Below, piece after piece: positions 32,920 through 40,204 of a stretch of DNA of 40,204 nt (its first letter is position 1; every line of letters starts with the position of its first letter). The position numbers and the translations under genes are program-made. The notes under the pieces were generated by a model that worked only from the letters and a program-made list of their open reading frames with translations, was not told where the DNA came from and did not search any database. Source of the stretch: Deltaproteobacteria bacterium (GTDB lineage: Bacteria > Desulfobacterota > Dissulfuribacteria > Dissulfuribacterales > QOAL01); the NCBI GenBank assembly GCA_027067775.1, contig JAMOVK010000071.1:1-40204 (forward strand). Reading direction: 5' to 3'.

Positions 32920-34853
32920 GTGACACCTCCCATCTTTTCTTCCTGGGCCTGCCTTTTGAGAAGTTCTACAAACTGCTCTACAGACATGGCCTCCATAGTC
33001 TCTCCTCTCCGCGTTCTGGGACTGACCGTCCTGTCAGCCACTTCCTGATCTCCCAAAACTAACATAAATGGAATCTTTTCCAACTGGGCCTCCCTGACCT
33101 TCTTGCCAAGCTTTTCATTCCTAAGATCCATGTCGGCCCTTATGCCGTTTGCCCTTAAGGTTTCAAAAACCTCCCTTGCCCACTGGTTCTGCCTGTCGGT
33201 AATAGTCATAACTCTTGCCTGGACAGGCGAAAGCCATATGGGAAAGGCACCGGCATAGTGCTCAATAAGCACACCAAAAAATCGTTCTAAAGAACCAAGA
33301 AGTGCCCTGTGCACCATTATGGGCGCATGTTTTTGGCCATCTTCTCCTGTATAGGTCATGTCAAACCGTTCAGGCAAGTTGAAGTCTACCTGAATTGTGG
33401 AACACTGCCATGACCTATCTAGACAGTCCTTTATCTTTATGTCTATCTTTGGGCCATAAAACACCCCTTCTCCCGGGTCTATCTCGTAATGAAGCCCCTT
33501 AGATTCAAGAGCGCGCCGAAGGGCATTTGTGGCAAGCTCCCAGTGCTCATCACTTCCAACATATTTTTCCGGCCTTGTGGAAAGATATATGTCATACTTC
33601 TGAAAGCCAAATACCTGGAGCATGTAAAGGGTCATGTCCAGGATCTCGATTATCTCTGAATCAAGCTGTTCTGGCATGCAAAAGACATGGGCGTCGTCCT
33701 GGGTAAAGCCACGAACCCTCATCAGCCCGTGGAGAGTGCCTGTCCTTTCGTACCTGTAAACAGTGCCTAGTTCGCACCATCTTAGCGGCAACTCCCTGTA
33801 ACTGCGTTTTCTTGAATTGTATATGGCAATGTGAAAGGGGCAGTTCATGGGCTTTATCTGATACTCCACATCGTCTATCTGCATGGGCGCATACATGTTT
33901 TCAGAATAAAAGTCTAGATGCCCGCTCCTTTTCCAGAGCTCTCTCTTGGCTATATGAGGCGTAAAAAGAAGACTGTAACCTCTTTTCAGGTGTTCATCCC
34001 GCCAAAAATCCTCCATGATCTTCCTGACAAGCGCACCTTTTGGATGCCAAAGGATCAGGCCAGGGCCTATGGATTCTTCAATGGAAAAGAGCTCCAGCTC
34101 CTTGCCGATCTTTCTGTGATCCCTTCTCCTTGCCTCTTCAAGACGATCAAGATGTTCCCTCAGTTTCTTTTTGTCAAAAAAGGCCGTTCCGTAAATCCTC
34201 TGGAGCATCTCCCTGTTTTCGTCACCTTTCCAAAAGGCGCCTGCAACATTTAACAGCTTAAAGGCAGAAATCTTTCCTGTATCAGGAAGATGTGGCCCCC
34301 GGCACAGATCAACAAAGTCGCCCTGCCTGTAAAGAGAAACTTTCTCTTCTCCCTGGTCCTTCAGTTCTTCAAGGAGTTCCACCTTATAAGGCTCATCCTT
34401 TTGCTTGAAAAGGGAAATGGCCTCATCAATGTCCATCTCCATCCTTTCAATGGGAATGGCCTTTTTGGAAAGCTCCTTCATCTTTTTTTCTATCTTTGAA
34501 AGGTCCTCTGGAGAAAATGGCTCTGGCGTATTAAAGTCATAGTAGAATCCCTGCTCTATGGCAGGCCCAATGGCAACCTGTACATCTGGATATAAAGCCT
34601 TTACTGCCTGGGCCATTAAGTGGGCAGCTGAATGGCGAAGTACCTCTAGGGCCTCCTCGTCTCCTAAAAAGACCGGGCTCACTGAAGAGTCGGCCTCCAG
34701 TTTGTAACCTAGATCCTTTAGGTCACCATTAACCTTGGCCAGGATGAGCCTTTTTCTTTGTTTTTTGCTAAGGCCTTCTGACAACACCTGACCCACGCTC
34801 GTGCCCTTTTCTACCTCTATTGCCTGACCGTCATCCAATGTAACTTTAATCAT
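32892..34853 (-). CDS. thrS: Threonyl-tRNA synthetase
   Basis: 653 aa, normal for bacteria. N-terminal TGS domain (MIKVTLDDGQAIEVEKGTSVGQVL), editing domain with the HSAAHLMAQAV zinc/catalytic motif, class II core with motif 2 (GTVYRYERTGTLHGLMRVRGFTQDDAHVFC) and the core zinc ligand Cys in MNCPFH, and the C-terminal anticodon-binding domain (PVQARVMTITDRQNQWAREV). First gene of the translation operon; a hairpin terminator precedes it. No convincing Shine-Dalgarno sequence is seen. Confidence 0.98.
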   Translation of the reverse strand: MIKVTLDDGQAIEVEKGTSVGQVLSEGLSKKQRKRLILAKVNGDLKDLGYKLEADSSVSPVFLGDEEALEVLRHSAAHLMAQAVKALYPDVQVAIGPAIEQGFYYDFNTPEPFSPEDLSKIEKKMKELSKKAIPIERMEMDIDEAISLFKQKDEPYKVELLEELKDQGEEKVSLYRQGDFVDLCRGPHLPDTGKISAFKLLNVAGAFWKGDENREMLQRIYGTAFFDKKKLREHLDRLEEARRRDHRKIGKELELFSIEESIGPGLILWHPKGALVRKIMEDFWRDEHLKRGYSLLFTPHIAKRELWKRSGHLDFYSENMYAPMQIDDVEYQIKPMNCPFHIAIYNSRKRSYRELPLRWCELGTVYRYERTGTLHGLMRVRGFTQDDAHVFCMPEQLDSEIIEILDMTLYMLQVFGFQKYDIYLSTRPEKYVGSDEHWELATNALRRALESKGLHYEIDPGEGVFYGPKIDIKIKDCLDRSWQCSTIQVDFNLPERFDMTYTGEDGQKHAPIMVHRALLGSLERFFGVLIEHYAGAFPIWLSPVQARVMTITDRQNQWAREVFETLRANGIRADMDLRNEKLGKKVREAQLEKIPFMLVLGDQEVADRTVSPRTRRGETMEAMSVEQFVELLKRQAQEEKMGGVTSPENSKQG

Positions 34854-34899
34854 TTGCCCCGATGTCCTCGCCTCATAGGTAAGATTTTAGGATGCCACA

Positions 34900-34951
34900 A
34901 AATAAAAAGAGGCACCTGGACCAACATTTGTTGATCTTATAGATGCCTCTT
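34900..34951 (-). terminator. Terminator hairpin between tRNA-Val and thrS
   Basis: On the minus strand AAGAGGCATCT (34951-34941) pairs with AGGTGCCTCTT (34917-34907), eleven pairs with one wobble, followed by TTTTTATTTT; an inner CAACA-TGTTG hairpin lies in the loop. It is about 100 bases past the tRNA and 47 bases before thrS, so it either ends the tRNA transcript or attenuates thrS. No T-box AGGGTGGNACC motif is present. Confidence 0.75.
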
Positions 34952-35050
34952 TCTTACATATTTTATGGGACAAAGTAAATGTTTATAAAAAAAGCAGTCT
35001 TTTCCTCGGTAAAAATCTGCAAAAACTCCCAGAGAGAAAAAATAAAAAAT

Positions 35051-35125
35051 TGGTAGGCGCGGGCGGGATCGAACCGCCGACTTCTACCGCGTCAAGGTAG
35101 CGCTCTCCCCCTGAGCTACGCGCCT
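35051..35125 (-). tRNA. tRNA-Val (anticodon GAC)
   Basis: Full cloverleaf on the minus strand: acceptor AGGCGCG with CGCGCCT; D arm GCTC-GAGC; anticodon stem CTACC-GGTAG with loop TTGACGC (anticodon GAC); T arm GGCGG-TTCGATC-CCGCC; discriminator A and an encoded CCA at 35053-35051. A TTGACA at 35185-35180 with a weak TATCTG 17 bases on may be its promoter. Confidence 0.96.
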
Positions 35126-35200
35126 TTAAAATTAAATCACTCAACAATGGATTTGTCAGATAACAAGAATTATATTTTATGTCAAGATGGAGGACAATTC

Positions 35201-36400
35201 ATGATACCTACCAGGTTAATAACAAGAATATTCGAAGCCGCCAGCATACAGAGATGGAATGACCATGTGCGTCCTGTTGAACTGACTGAGCTAGACAAGC
35301 AGGCGCATAAGATGCTTATCGCCTACATGCTTGCAAGATTTCAGGAACAGATCCAGGAAACAGACTGGCTGCTTTTAATAGAGGGAGGCTTTTTTGAGTT
35401 TCTCCAAAGGGTGGTTCTCACCGATATCAAACCGCCGGTTTTTCACTACCTTATGAAAAAGGCAGGAAGGCAGCTTAACCACTACGTTATACAGCAGCTA
35501 GAGCCTGAACTGTCAGGTATAGCCAGCCTTGCCACCGGCCGCCCGATACTGGATGAGATGAGAATCTATCTGGAAGATCAAGACTACGCAGCAAGGGAAA
35601 AGCGCATCCTGAGTGCAGCCCATTATCTTGCCACCAAATGGGAATTTGAACTGGTTTACAACGCATTTCCAAAGATGTACGGCATTCAGGAGACCAAAAG
35701 AGAGATAGAAGACAAGATCGAAGACTACTATGAACTGTCAGGGGTCCAAAAAATACTCCTCGGAGGCAAGTCCCACCATTTTGTTGACCTTCTTAGCCAG
35801 CTGAGATTTCAAAAGAGATGGTCCAAGACCCCCAGGATACCCCAAACCACAGTTTTGGGACACATGCTTGTTGTGGCAATATTTGCTTATCTTCTCACTC
35901 CCTTGTGCACCAAAAACCCATGCAGGAAACGTCTTTACAACAACTTTTTTTCAGCCCTGTTTCATGACCTACCAGAGGTCTACACAAGAGACATAATTTC
36001 ACCGGTAAAACGGAAGGTTGCCGGTCTTGATCAGGTAATACTCGAATATGAAAAGAAAAAACTTGAGGAAAAGATACTGCCCCTTTTACCTGCTTCCTGG
36101 CAAAGAGAACTGGTCTACTTTCTTGAGAACCAGTTTAAAAACAGGATCATAGAAAATGGGCGATGCAAGGTTGTGCAGGAAATAAAAGACCATATGAATA
36201 AGGATGAATTTTCTCCAGTTGATGGTGCTGTGGTAAAAATAGCAGACGAGATGGCAGCATACTGGGAGGCTGAAATTTCCCTTTCACATGGTATCCGGTC
36301 TCCCCACCTGGAAGAGGCCATATCTGCACTCAAGGCCAAATATGAAAACCACAGCAAGCTATCGGGCATATTCTGCCCAAAGGAAAAGGACTATTCGTAG
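35201..36400 (+). CDS. HD-domain phosphohydrolase-like protein (YfbR type)
   Basis: About 399 aa with the chosen start. HD-superfamily metal ligands appear as TTVLGHMLVV (His) and ALFHDLPEVYTRDIISPVKRK (His-Asp), the layout of YfbR-like 5'-nucleotidase domains, with a later KIADEMAAYWEA providing a further Asp. The N-terminal half, with IQRWNDHVRPVELTELDKQAHKM, is conserved-looking but of unknown role. The ATG at 35201 has GGAGG seven bases upstream; an earlier in-frame ATG at 35147 has none. Converges on the STT3 gene with a 10-base overlap of coding ends. Substrate unknown. Confidence 0.85.
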   Translation: MIPTRLITRIFEAASIQRWNDHVRPVELTELDKQAHKMLIAYMLARFQEQIQETDWLLLIEGGFFEFLQRVVLTDIKPPVFHYLMKKAGRQLNHYVIQQLEPELSGIASLATGRPILDEMRIYLEDQDYAAREKRILSAAHYLATKWEFELVYNAFPKMYGIQETKREIEDKIEDYYELSGVQKILLGGKSHHFVDLLSQLRFQKRWSKTPRIPQTTVLGHMLVVAIFAYLLTPLCTKNPCRKRLYNNFFSALFHDLPEVYTRDIISPVKRKVAGLDQVILEYEKKKLEEKILPLLPASWQRELVYFLENQFKNRIIENGRCKVVQEIKDHMNKDEFSPVDGAVVKIADEMAAYWEAEISLSHGIRSPHLEEAISALKAKYENHSKLSGIFCPKEKDYS

Positions 36401-38502
36401 CTGTCTGCCTTTACCTTCCATATCTGAAAAAACGGCGTCTTCAGTTCCACTGGTTCAAAATAGGCAGTCTGAAACCGATGCCTCAAAAAGAGCTTGTTAA
36501 ATACAGATTCTGCTATATTGGGACTCATTAGTGCAGAATATCCCCCTGGCATAATCTCTAAATGATAGCCTCTGGCTACAGGGAAGATCTTTTTTTCAAG
36601 CCTGTCCTTGTATCTGATGTAAAGTGCCCTAAGGGGAACTGCGCGTCCTTCAAGATAGGCTATGCCTTTTTTCAAGTCGGCCTTAAGGGGATGACCGTTA
36701 CTCTGGATGGCCGTTACAACATCTCCATCTATCTTCGTGTTGTAAAAGGCTACATAGGTTGGATGAACGCCATTGTGAATAGCTGGATCCCAGGTACCAA
36801 GCCAGAACCACCAGTAGTTGGTAACGGTCAGTCTCCAGTCAGTAAAAAGATATACAGGCCGGGTCTGTTTTGGAAAAAAGAAGTGCAGCCAGTCTTCTAC
36901 GCTTACAATCCCCTTTTGTGGCTTCAATCCAGAAGAGGCCACAATCCTTTCAGCGTTTACAGGACCAGCTGCCAGCACCTCCTTGATAAGCCTAAACCCT
37001 TTGGTTGTGTTGCCTCCAAGGGCATGGTACACAAGATGGGTACCCTTATTGATACCCCTATGCACAAAGAAATTCATTAGATTTGCAGCAAGTCGCTCAC
37101 TGGATGTGGCATAGGGTATGCCGTTAAATACAGACCTTTCACCACCATGCACCTGACCATCGTTAATCGTTGCCCTTCTGGACCAGTAGATCATTGGATA
37201 TCCATGATCCCACCAGGCCCATACCACAGAGTTTGCCGGGGTCTTTCTGGATATCTCAACCATGCCTTTTACAAGAAAGGGGGGTTCCTTGGGCCAAAAA
37301 GTCTTTGCAAAACCCCTTTGGACTGACGGATATATAAGGATTCCAACAAGCAGGGCGATAACTGACAGTCTGACTGCAAGAGCCGTCTGCCTGTTTTTCA
37401 GAAAATGATAGACCTCAAAAATGATGCACCCTATGCCAAGGGCCAGGGTTGGGGCGAGAAATATCAAAAATCTCTTTGCAAAAAAGAAGGAAAGGCCGCT
37501 TAGTATCAAGGGTACGGCCAGATAGAGTGCCTTTATCCGGTGGCGATAAAAAAGAAACAAAAGCCCAATAAGACCTGTTGAGAATGCCAGGATGCTGTCG
37601 GTTGTCTTGGCTATTATCTCTCCAAGTTTTGGAATGGCCTGTTCTGAAATAGAGATGCCTATGTTGGGAAAATCTCCAGCAACCTCCTTGGAGATATACT
37701 TGTAAAGGGTGGCTATCTGCTGCACAGACTTTATAGGAAGGGCGGCTCCTTTTAACAAGAGCAGTGCTGCTCCGCCAATGGCCAGGACTGTTAAAAATAT
37801 GCCTCCCTCTGTCTTGGCGGGCCTGTAGAAAAACACCATTGCAACAGCCATTGGCAAAAGGGCGATGGCTGTTGCCACCTGTGGGGTCTGATCCCACCAC
37901 CACATAAAAAAGAGATAGTTTACAAGGGCTCCCAAAAACCACAGGTAACGTATCCGACTGGTGGTCTGTCCAAATTTTAGGGCAAAAAATACGGCAAACA
38001 TGGCAAAGGTGACGTTCATGCAGTCTGTATCAAACCAGCCAAGACTGCTTCTGTAGACGTAATAAAAGGACATAAGAGAAAAAAAACCGGCAACACACCC
38101 CATAATAGGACCGCCATAGTAACGCCCTATTCCATAAACGGGTAAAAAAAGCACAAGACCAAGGACAGCAGGAGTGACCGCCGCTATCCAGTTAAAGGAA
38201 ATACCGGTAACCTTGTGTATGGCAAATGCAATGGAAGAAAGAAGCGGCGGCGGTTGGGGCCTTGGCGGACAATCAGGTACTGCCCTTTTTTCATCAATGG
38301 GTTTGTAGACGGCTTCTGAAAGATCCCTTGCAAGGGTCAGATAGTAATAGCCGTCAAAGGTGGTAAGAAGGGGCTCTGATTTGAAAAAGGCCCTGTCAGG
38401 CTGGGCCTTCCAGTCTTTTAGGTCTTCTATCCTGACAAGGAAGGCTGCACAAAGAATAAGTACAATAAACGCTGCCTCTAACCATCTGTTGTTTAAAAAC
38501 AA
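36391..38502 (-). CDS. STT3/PglB-type oligosaccharyltransferase
   Basis: A 703-aa protein with about twelve or thirteen membrane segments and a C-terminal periplasmic domain. The OST signatures are visible: an acidic residue in LTTFDGYYYL (Asp about 50), the second acidic motif GWFDTDCMN, and the catalytic WWDHG (about 430; WWDYG in PglB), the latter reading VVWAWWDHGYPMIYWSRRA. This family transfers lipid-linked glycans to Asn of exported proteins. TTG start with GGGAGG six bases upstream; it follows glnE by 30 bases on the same strand. No glycan-synthesis genes adjoin it in the window. Confidence 0.92.
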   Translation of the reverse strand: MFLNNRWLEAAFIVLILCAAFLVRIEDLKDWKAQPDRAFFKSEPLLTTFDGYYYLTLARDLSEAVYKPIDEKRAVPDCPPRPQPPPLLSSIAFAIHKVTGISFNWIAAVTPAVLGLVLFLPVYGIGRYYGGPIMGCVAGFFSLMSFYYVYRSSLGWFDTDCMNVTFAMFAVFFALKFGQTTSRIRYLWFLGALVNYLFFMWWWDQTPQVATAIALLPMAVAMVFFYRPAKTEGGIFLTVLAIGGAALLLLKGAALPIKSVQQIATLYKYISKEVAGDFPNIGISISEQAIPKLGEIIAKTTDSILAFSTGLIGLLFLFYRHRIKALYLAVPLILSGLSFFFAKRFLIFLAPTLALGIGCIIFEVYHFLKNRQTALAVRLSVIALLVGILIYPSVQRGFAKTFWPKEPPFLVKGMVEISRKTPANSVVWAWWDHGYPMIYWSRRATINDGQVHGGERSVFNGIPYATSSERLAANLMNFFVHRGINKGTHLVYHALGGNTTKGFRLIKEVLAAGPVNAERIVASSGLKPQKGIVSVEDWLHFFFPKQTRPVYLFTDWRLTVTNYWWFWLGTWDPAIHNGVHPTYVAFYNTKIDGDVVTAIQSNGHPLKADLKKGIAYLEGRAVPLRALYIRYKDRLEKKIFPVARGYHLEIMPGGYSALMSPNIAESVFNKLFLRHRFQTAYFEPVELKTPFFQIWKVKADSYE

Positions 38503-38532
38503 GAAGGGCCTCCCTGGATTAATTTTTTAATT

Positions 38533-40204
38533 TTAAGAAAAGACCTTATCCCAGGTCTCTAGTACTCCTTTTCGTATCTCGTCAAGTTCTTCTAAAGGCA
38601 CAACAGGTTCTTCAAGATCAAGGGCCCTGAGGCTTAGCCGTTCTTGGAATACGTCAAAGGCCTTGGCAAGGCTATGGGCATCTGCTTTGGAAAGGAAACC
38701 ATGTTCTAACAGATGCCTGATCAGCCTTCTTGTACCCCTATATTTTACCAGATCAGGCTTGCCATGGGCATGTTTCAAGACCAAAAACTGCACAATAAAT
38801 TCTATATCCACAAGGGCTCCGGGTGATTTTTTAAGGTGAAACATGCCCCTTGGAAGAGCAAGATTTCTTTGTATCTTGTCACGCATGTCCAAAATATCAT
38901 TCATCAAACGAAGGCTGTCACGTTTTTTGGTCAGTACCGCTGTCCTGATCTTTTCAAAGTGACGGCCACACCCAGAATCACCACAGACAAACCTTGCCTT
39001 GATCAAGGCCTGATGTTCCCATGTCCATGCCTTCTCATTCTGATATTCTTCAAAGGTATTCAAGGTACTCACAAGCACTCCCTGGGAACCATTCGGTCTA
39101 AGTCTAGTATCTATTTCATACAAAATCCCTTGAGACGTACGGGTGGAAAGGAAAAAAATAAGTCGTTGAATAAGACGGGAATAAAAATAGCCAAGCTGTC
39201 CCCTTTCTCCCGCACCAAGATCTCCAAACCTATCCGGATCGTATAAAAAGACAAGGTCAAGGTCTGATGAATAGGTCATCTCTTGGCTACCAAGCTTTCC
39301 ATAAGCAACAATACCAAGACCGCTGTCTTCTGTAGAACTTTGTTTCTGAAAAAACGGGGGAGCCTTCTCACGCATATCCTTCCATGTCCCGCTATATGCC
39401 TCTGCAAGCAAGACCTCTGCCAGATTAGAAAGCTCCATGCCAACCCGATCCACAGGCATTATGGCCTTCAACTGGCTTGCTGCTATCCTTAAAACATGGG
39501 CCTTTTTAAAACGCCTCAGTTCATCAAGCCAGTGCTCCAGATCCTTTCTGGAAAGGGCAGAAATGGTAGCAGAAAGGAGTCTTTTCAGCTCCTTCTTGGT
39601 AAATGTCCTAAAAAGGGAATCCGTGCTTACTAGCTCGTCCAGCAAGATAGGCTGGCGCCTGATAAGCTGGGCTACCAACCGACTTTTTCCGCAAAGATAC
39701 ACCAGGTGTTCAAGGGCAGGGGGATTCTGATTTAAAAGTACAAGATAAATGCTCCTTTTGAGTACAGCCTCAAAAATGGCAAGGCCTTCTTTAAATGCCT
39801 TGTCCGGGCTCTGGGTGTTCACTGATGCAACAAGCAGCCTGGGCACAAGGGTATCAAGCAGCTGCTGTACATGGCCGGAAAGGGAACGCACTTTTCTTGA
39901 GCCTCTAAAGTTTTTAATCAGTGTTGTTACTGTCCCTGGAGAATCAAATCCCCAAGATCTGAGTATCTCAACGGCCTTTTCATCTTCCGGATTTGTCCAG
40001 ACGAACACGGCCTCTAGGATCATCTTATCCTGGCCTTTTTTGTCTGTTAGACGCTCTTCTGTTTCTTGAAATAGCCCCTTAAAAACCCTTTCCGCCTTTT
40101 CTGTATGTTTGTGATATTGATGAACAAAGGCCTTCCAGTCGGCAAAACCCATGGAAACGGAAAGCCGAAAACATCTGTCGTCTTCTGTTGGCAGCCGCTG
40201 TACC
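38533..40204 (-). CDS. glnE: Glutamine-synthetase adenylyltransferase GlnE, 3' part (cut by window edge)
   Basis: GlnE attaches and removes AMP on glutamine synthetase in response to nitrogen status. The frame stays open to base 40204 (VQRLPTEDDR, LSVSMGF), matching the middle of GlnE, so the ATG at 40152 is internal and the N-terminal deadenylylase domain lies outside the window. Here are the linker helices and the C-terminal adenylyltransferase domain with GIVAYGKLGSQEMTYSSDLDLVFLYDPD (D-x-D catalytic pair) and the ArnT-like RLRPNGSQG segment, followed by the PII-like helical domain. Visible part about 556 residues. Confidence 0.95.
   Translation of the reverse strand, partial: VQRLPTEDDRCFRLSVSMGFADWKAFVHQYHKHTEKAERVFKGLFQETEERLTDKKGQDKMILEAVFVWTNPEDEKAVEILRSWGFDSPGTVTTLIKNFRGSRKVRSLSGHVQQLLDTLVPRLLVASVNTQSPDKAFKEGLAIFEAVLKRSIYLVLLNQNPPALEHLVYLCGKSRLVAQLIRRQPILLDELVSTDSLFRTFTKKELKRLLSATISALSRKDLEHWLDELRRFKKAHVLRIAASQLKAIMPVDRVGMELSNLAEVLLAEAYSGTWKDMREKAPPFFQKQSSTEDSGLGIVAYGKLGSQEMTYSSDLDLVFLYDPDRFGDLGAGERGQLGYFYSRLIQRLIFFLSTRTSQGILYEIDTRLRPNGSQGVLVSTLNTFEEYQNEKAWTWEHQALIKARFVCGDSGCGRHFEKIRTAVLTKKRDSLRLMNDILDMRDKIQRNLALPRGMFHLKKSPGALVDIEFIVQFLVLKHAHGKPDLVKYRGTRRLIRHLLEHGFLSKADAHSLAKAFDVFQERLSLRALDLEEPVVPLEELDEIRKGVLETWDKVFS

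Noticed and set aside
34854-35050. T-box riboswitch before thrS
   Set aside because: No AG-box or specifier stem was found, and T-boxes are mainly Gram-positive.
1-40204. CRISPR array, rRNA, prophage or integrase
   Set aside because: No regularly spaced direct repeats, rRNA sequence or phage/integrase proteins were seen anywhere in the window.

Overview
The window looks like the chromosome of a Gram-negative, anaerobic Desulfobacterota (deltaproteobacterial, sulfur-cycling) bacterium. Reasons: a tripartite RND/adaptor/TolC efflux system and an IHF alpha subunit (both proteobacterial); the gene order thrS-infC-rpmI-rplT-pheS-pheT-ihfA-merR-pheA; many 7TM-DISM and receiver-domain signalling proteins; an STT3/PglB-type oligosaccharyltransferase; and a 126-aa protein that I recall as resembling a hypothetical family of sulfate reducers (DVU0772-like). 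The species cannot be named from the sequence alone.

Layout. 1-3.4 kb: end of hflX, rpe, a PLP aminotransferase and a TauE/SafE permease. 3.4-9.7 kb (minus): four tightly overlapping genes, tolC-like, lipoprotein adaptor, RND pump and Nudix hydrolase. 9.9-11.2 kb: a TPR-methyltransferase fusion. 11.5-18.25 kb: a visibly AT-rich island bounded by two 205-bp inverted repeats. 18.3-26.4 kb: a small membrane protein, the DVU0772-like gene behind a clear promoter and a Fur-like palindrome, a YkgJ-type cysteine-cluster protein, an SDR with an altered active site, a large 7TM-DISM hybrid kinase and a second, degenerate hybrid kinase. 26.4-34.9 kb (minus): the translation-factor operon ending in pheA. 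35-40.2 kb: tRNA-Val(GAC), an HD-domain protein, the STT3 family protein and the 3' part of glnE.

The most interesting part is the island. On the minus strand it carries, in order: an acyl-AMP ligase, a second acyl-AMP ligase fused to a carrier domain, a membrane-anchored SGNH (DltD-like) protein, an MBOAT (DltB-like) acyltransferase, and an easily missed 47-aa single-pass protein ending in an F-L-Y-x-x-L tail, which recalls DltX of the Gram-positive D-alanylation pathway. Together these form a complete candidate machine for activating an acyl group, loading it on a carrier, moving it across the inner membrane and esterifying an envelope polymer. A radical SAM/SPASM gene faces it from the other end. 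The two 205-bp repeats lie directly upstream of the first gene of each transcription unit and both point inward. Each holds an extended -10 box, then a 10-bp-stem hairpin with a T-run, then a short MHYLD leader ORF. They therefore look like duplicated regulatory leaders, or insulating terminators, controlling the whole island.

Other points: infC has no ATG/GTG/TTG at its true N-terminus and most likely starts at ATC; the SDR lacks the catalytic Lys; the second sensor kinase has lost a recognisable ATPase domain but keeps an intact receiver domain.
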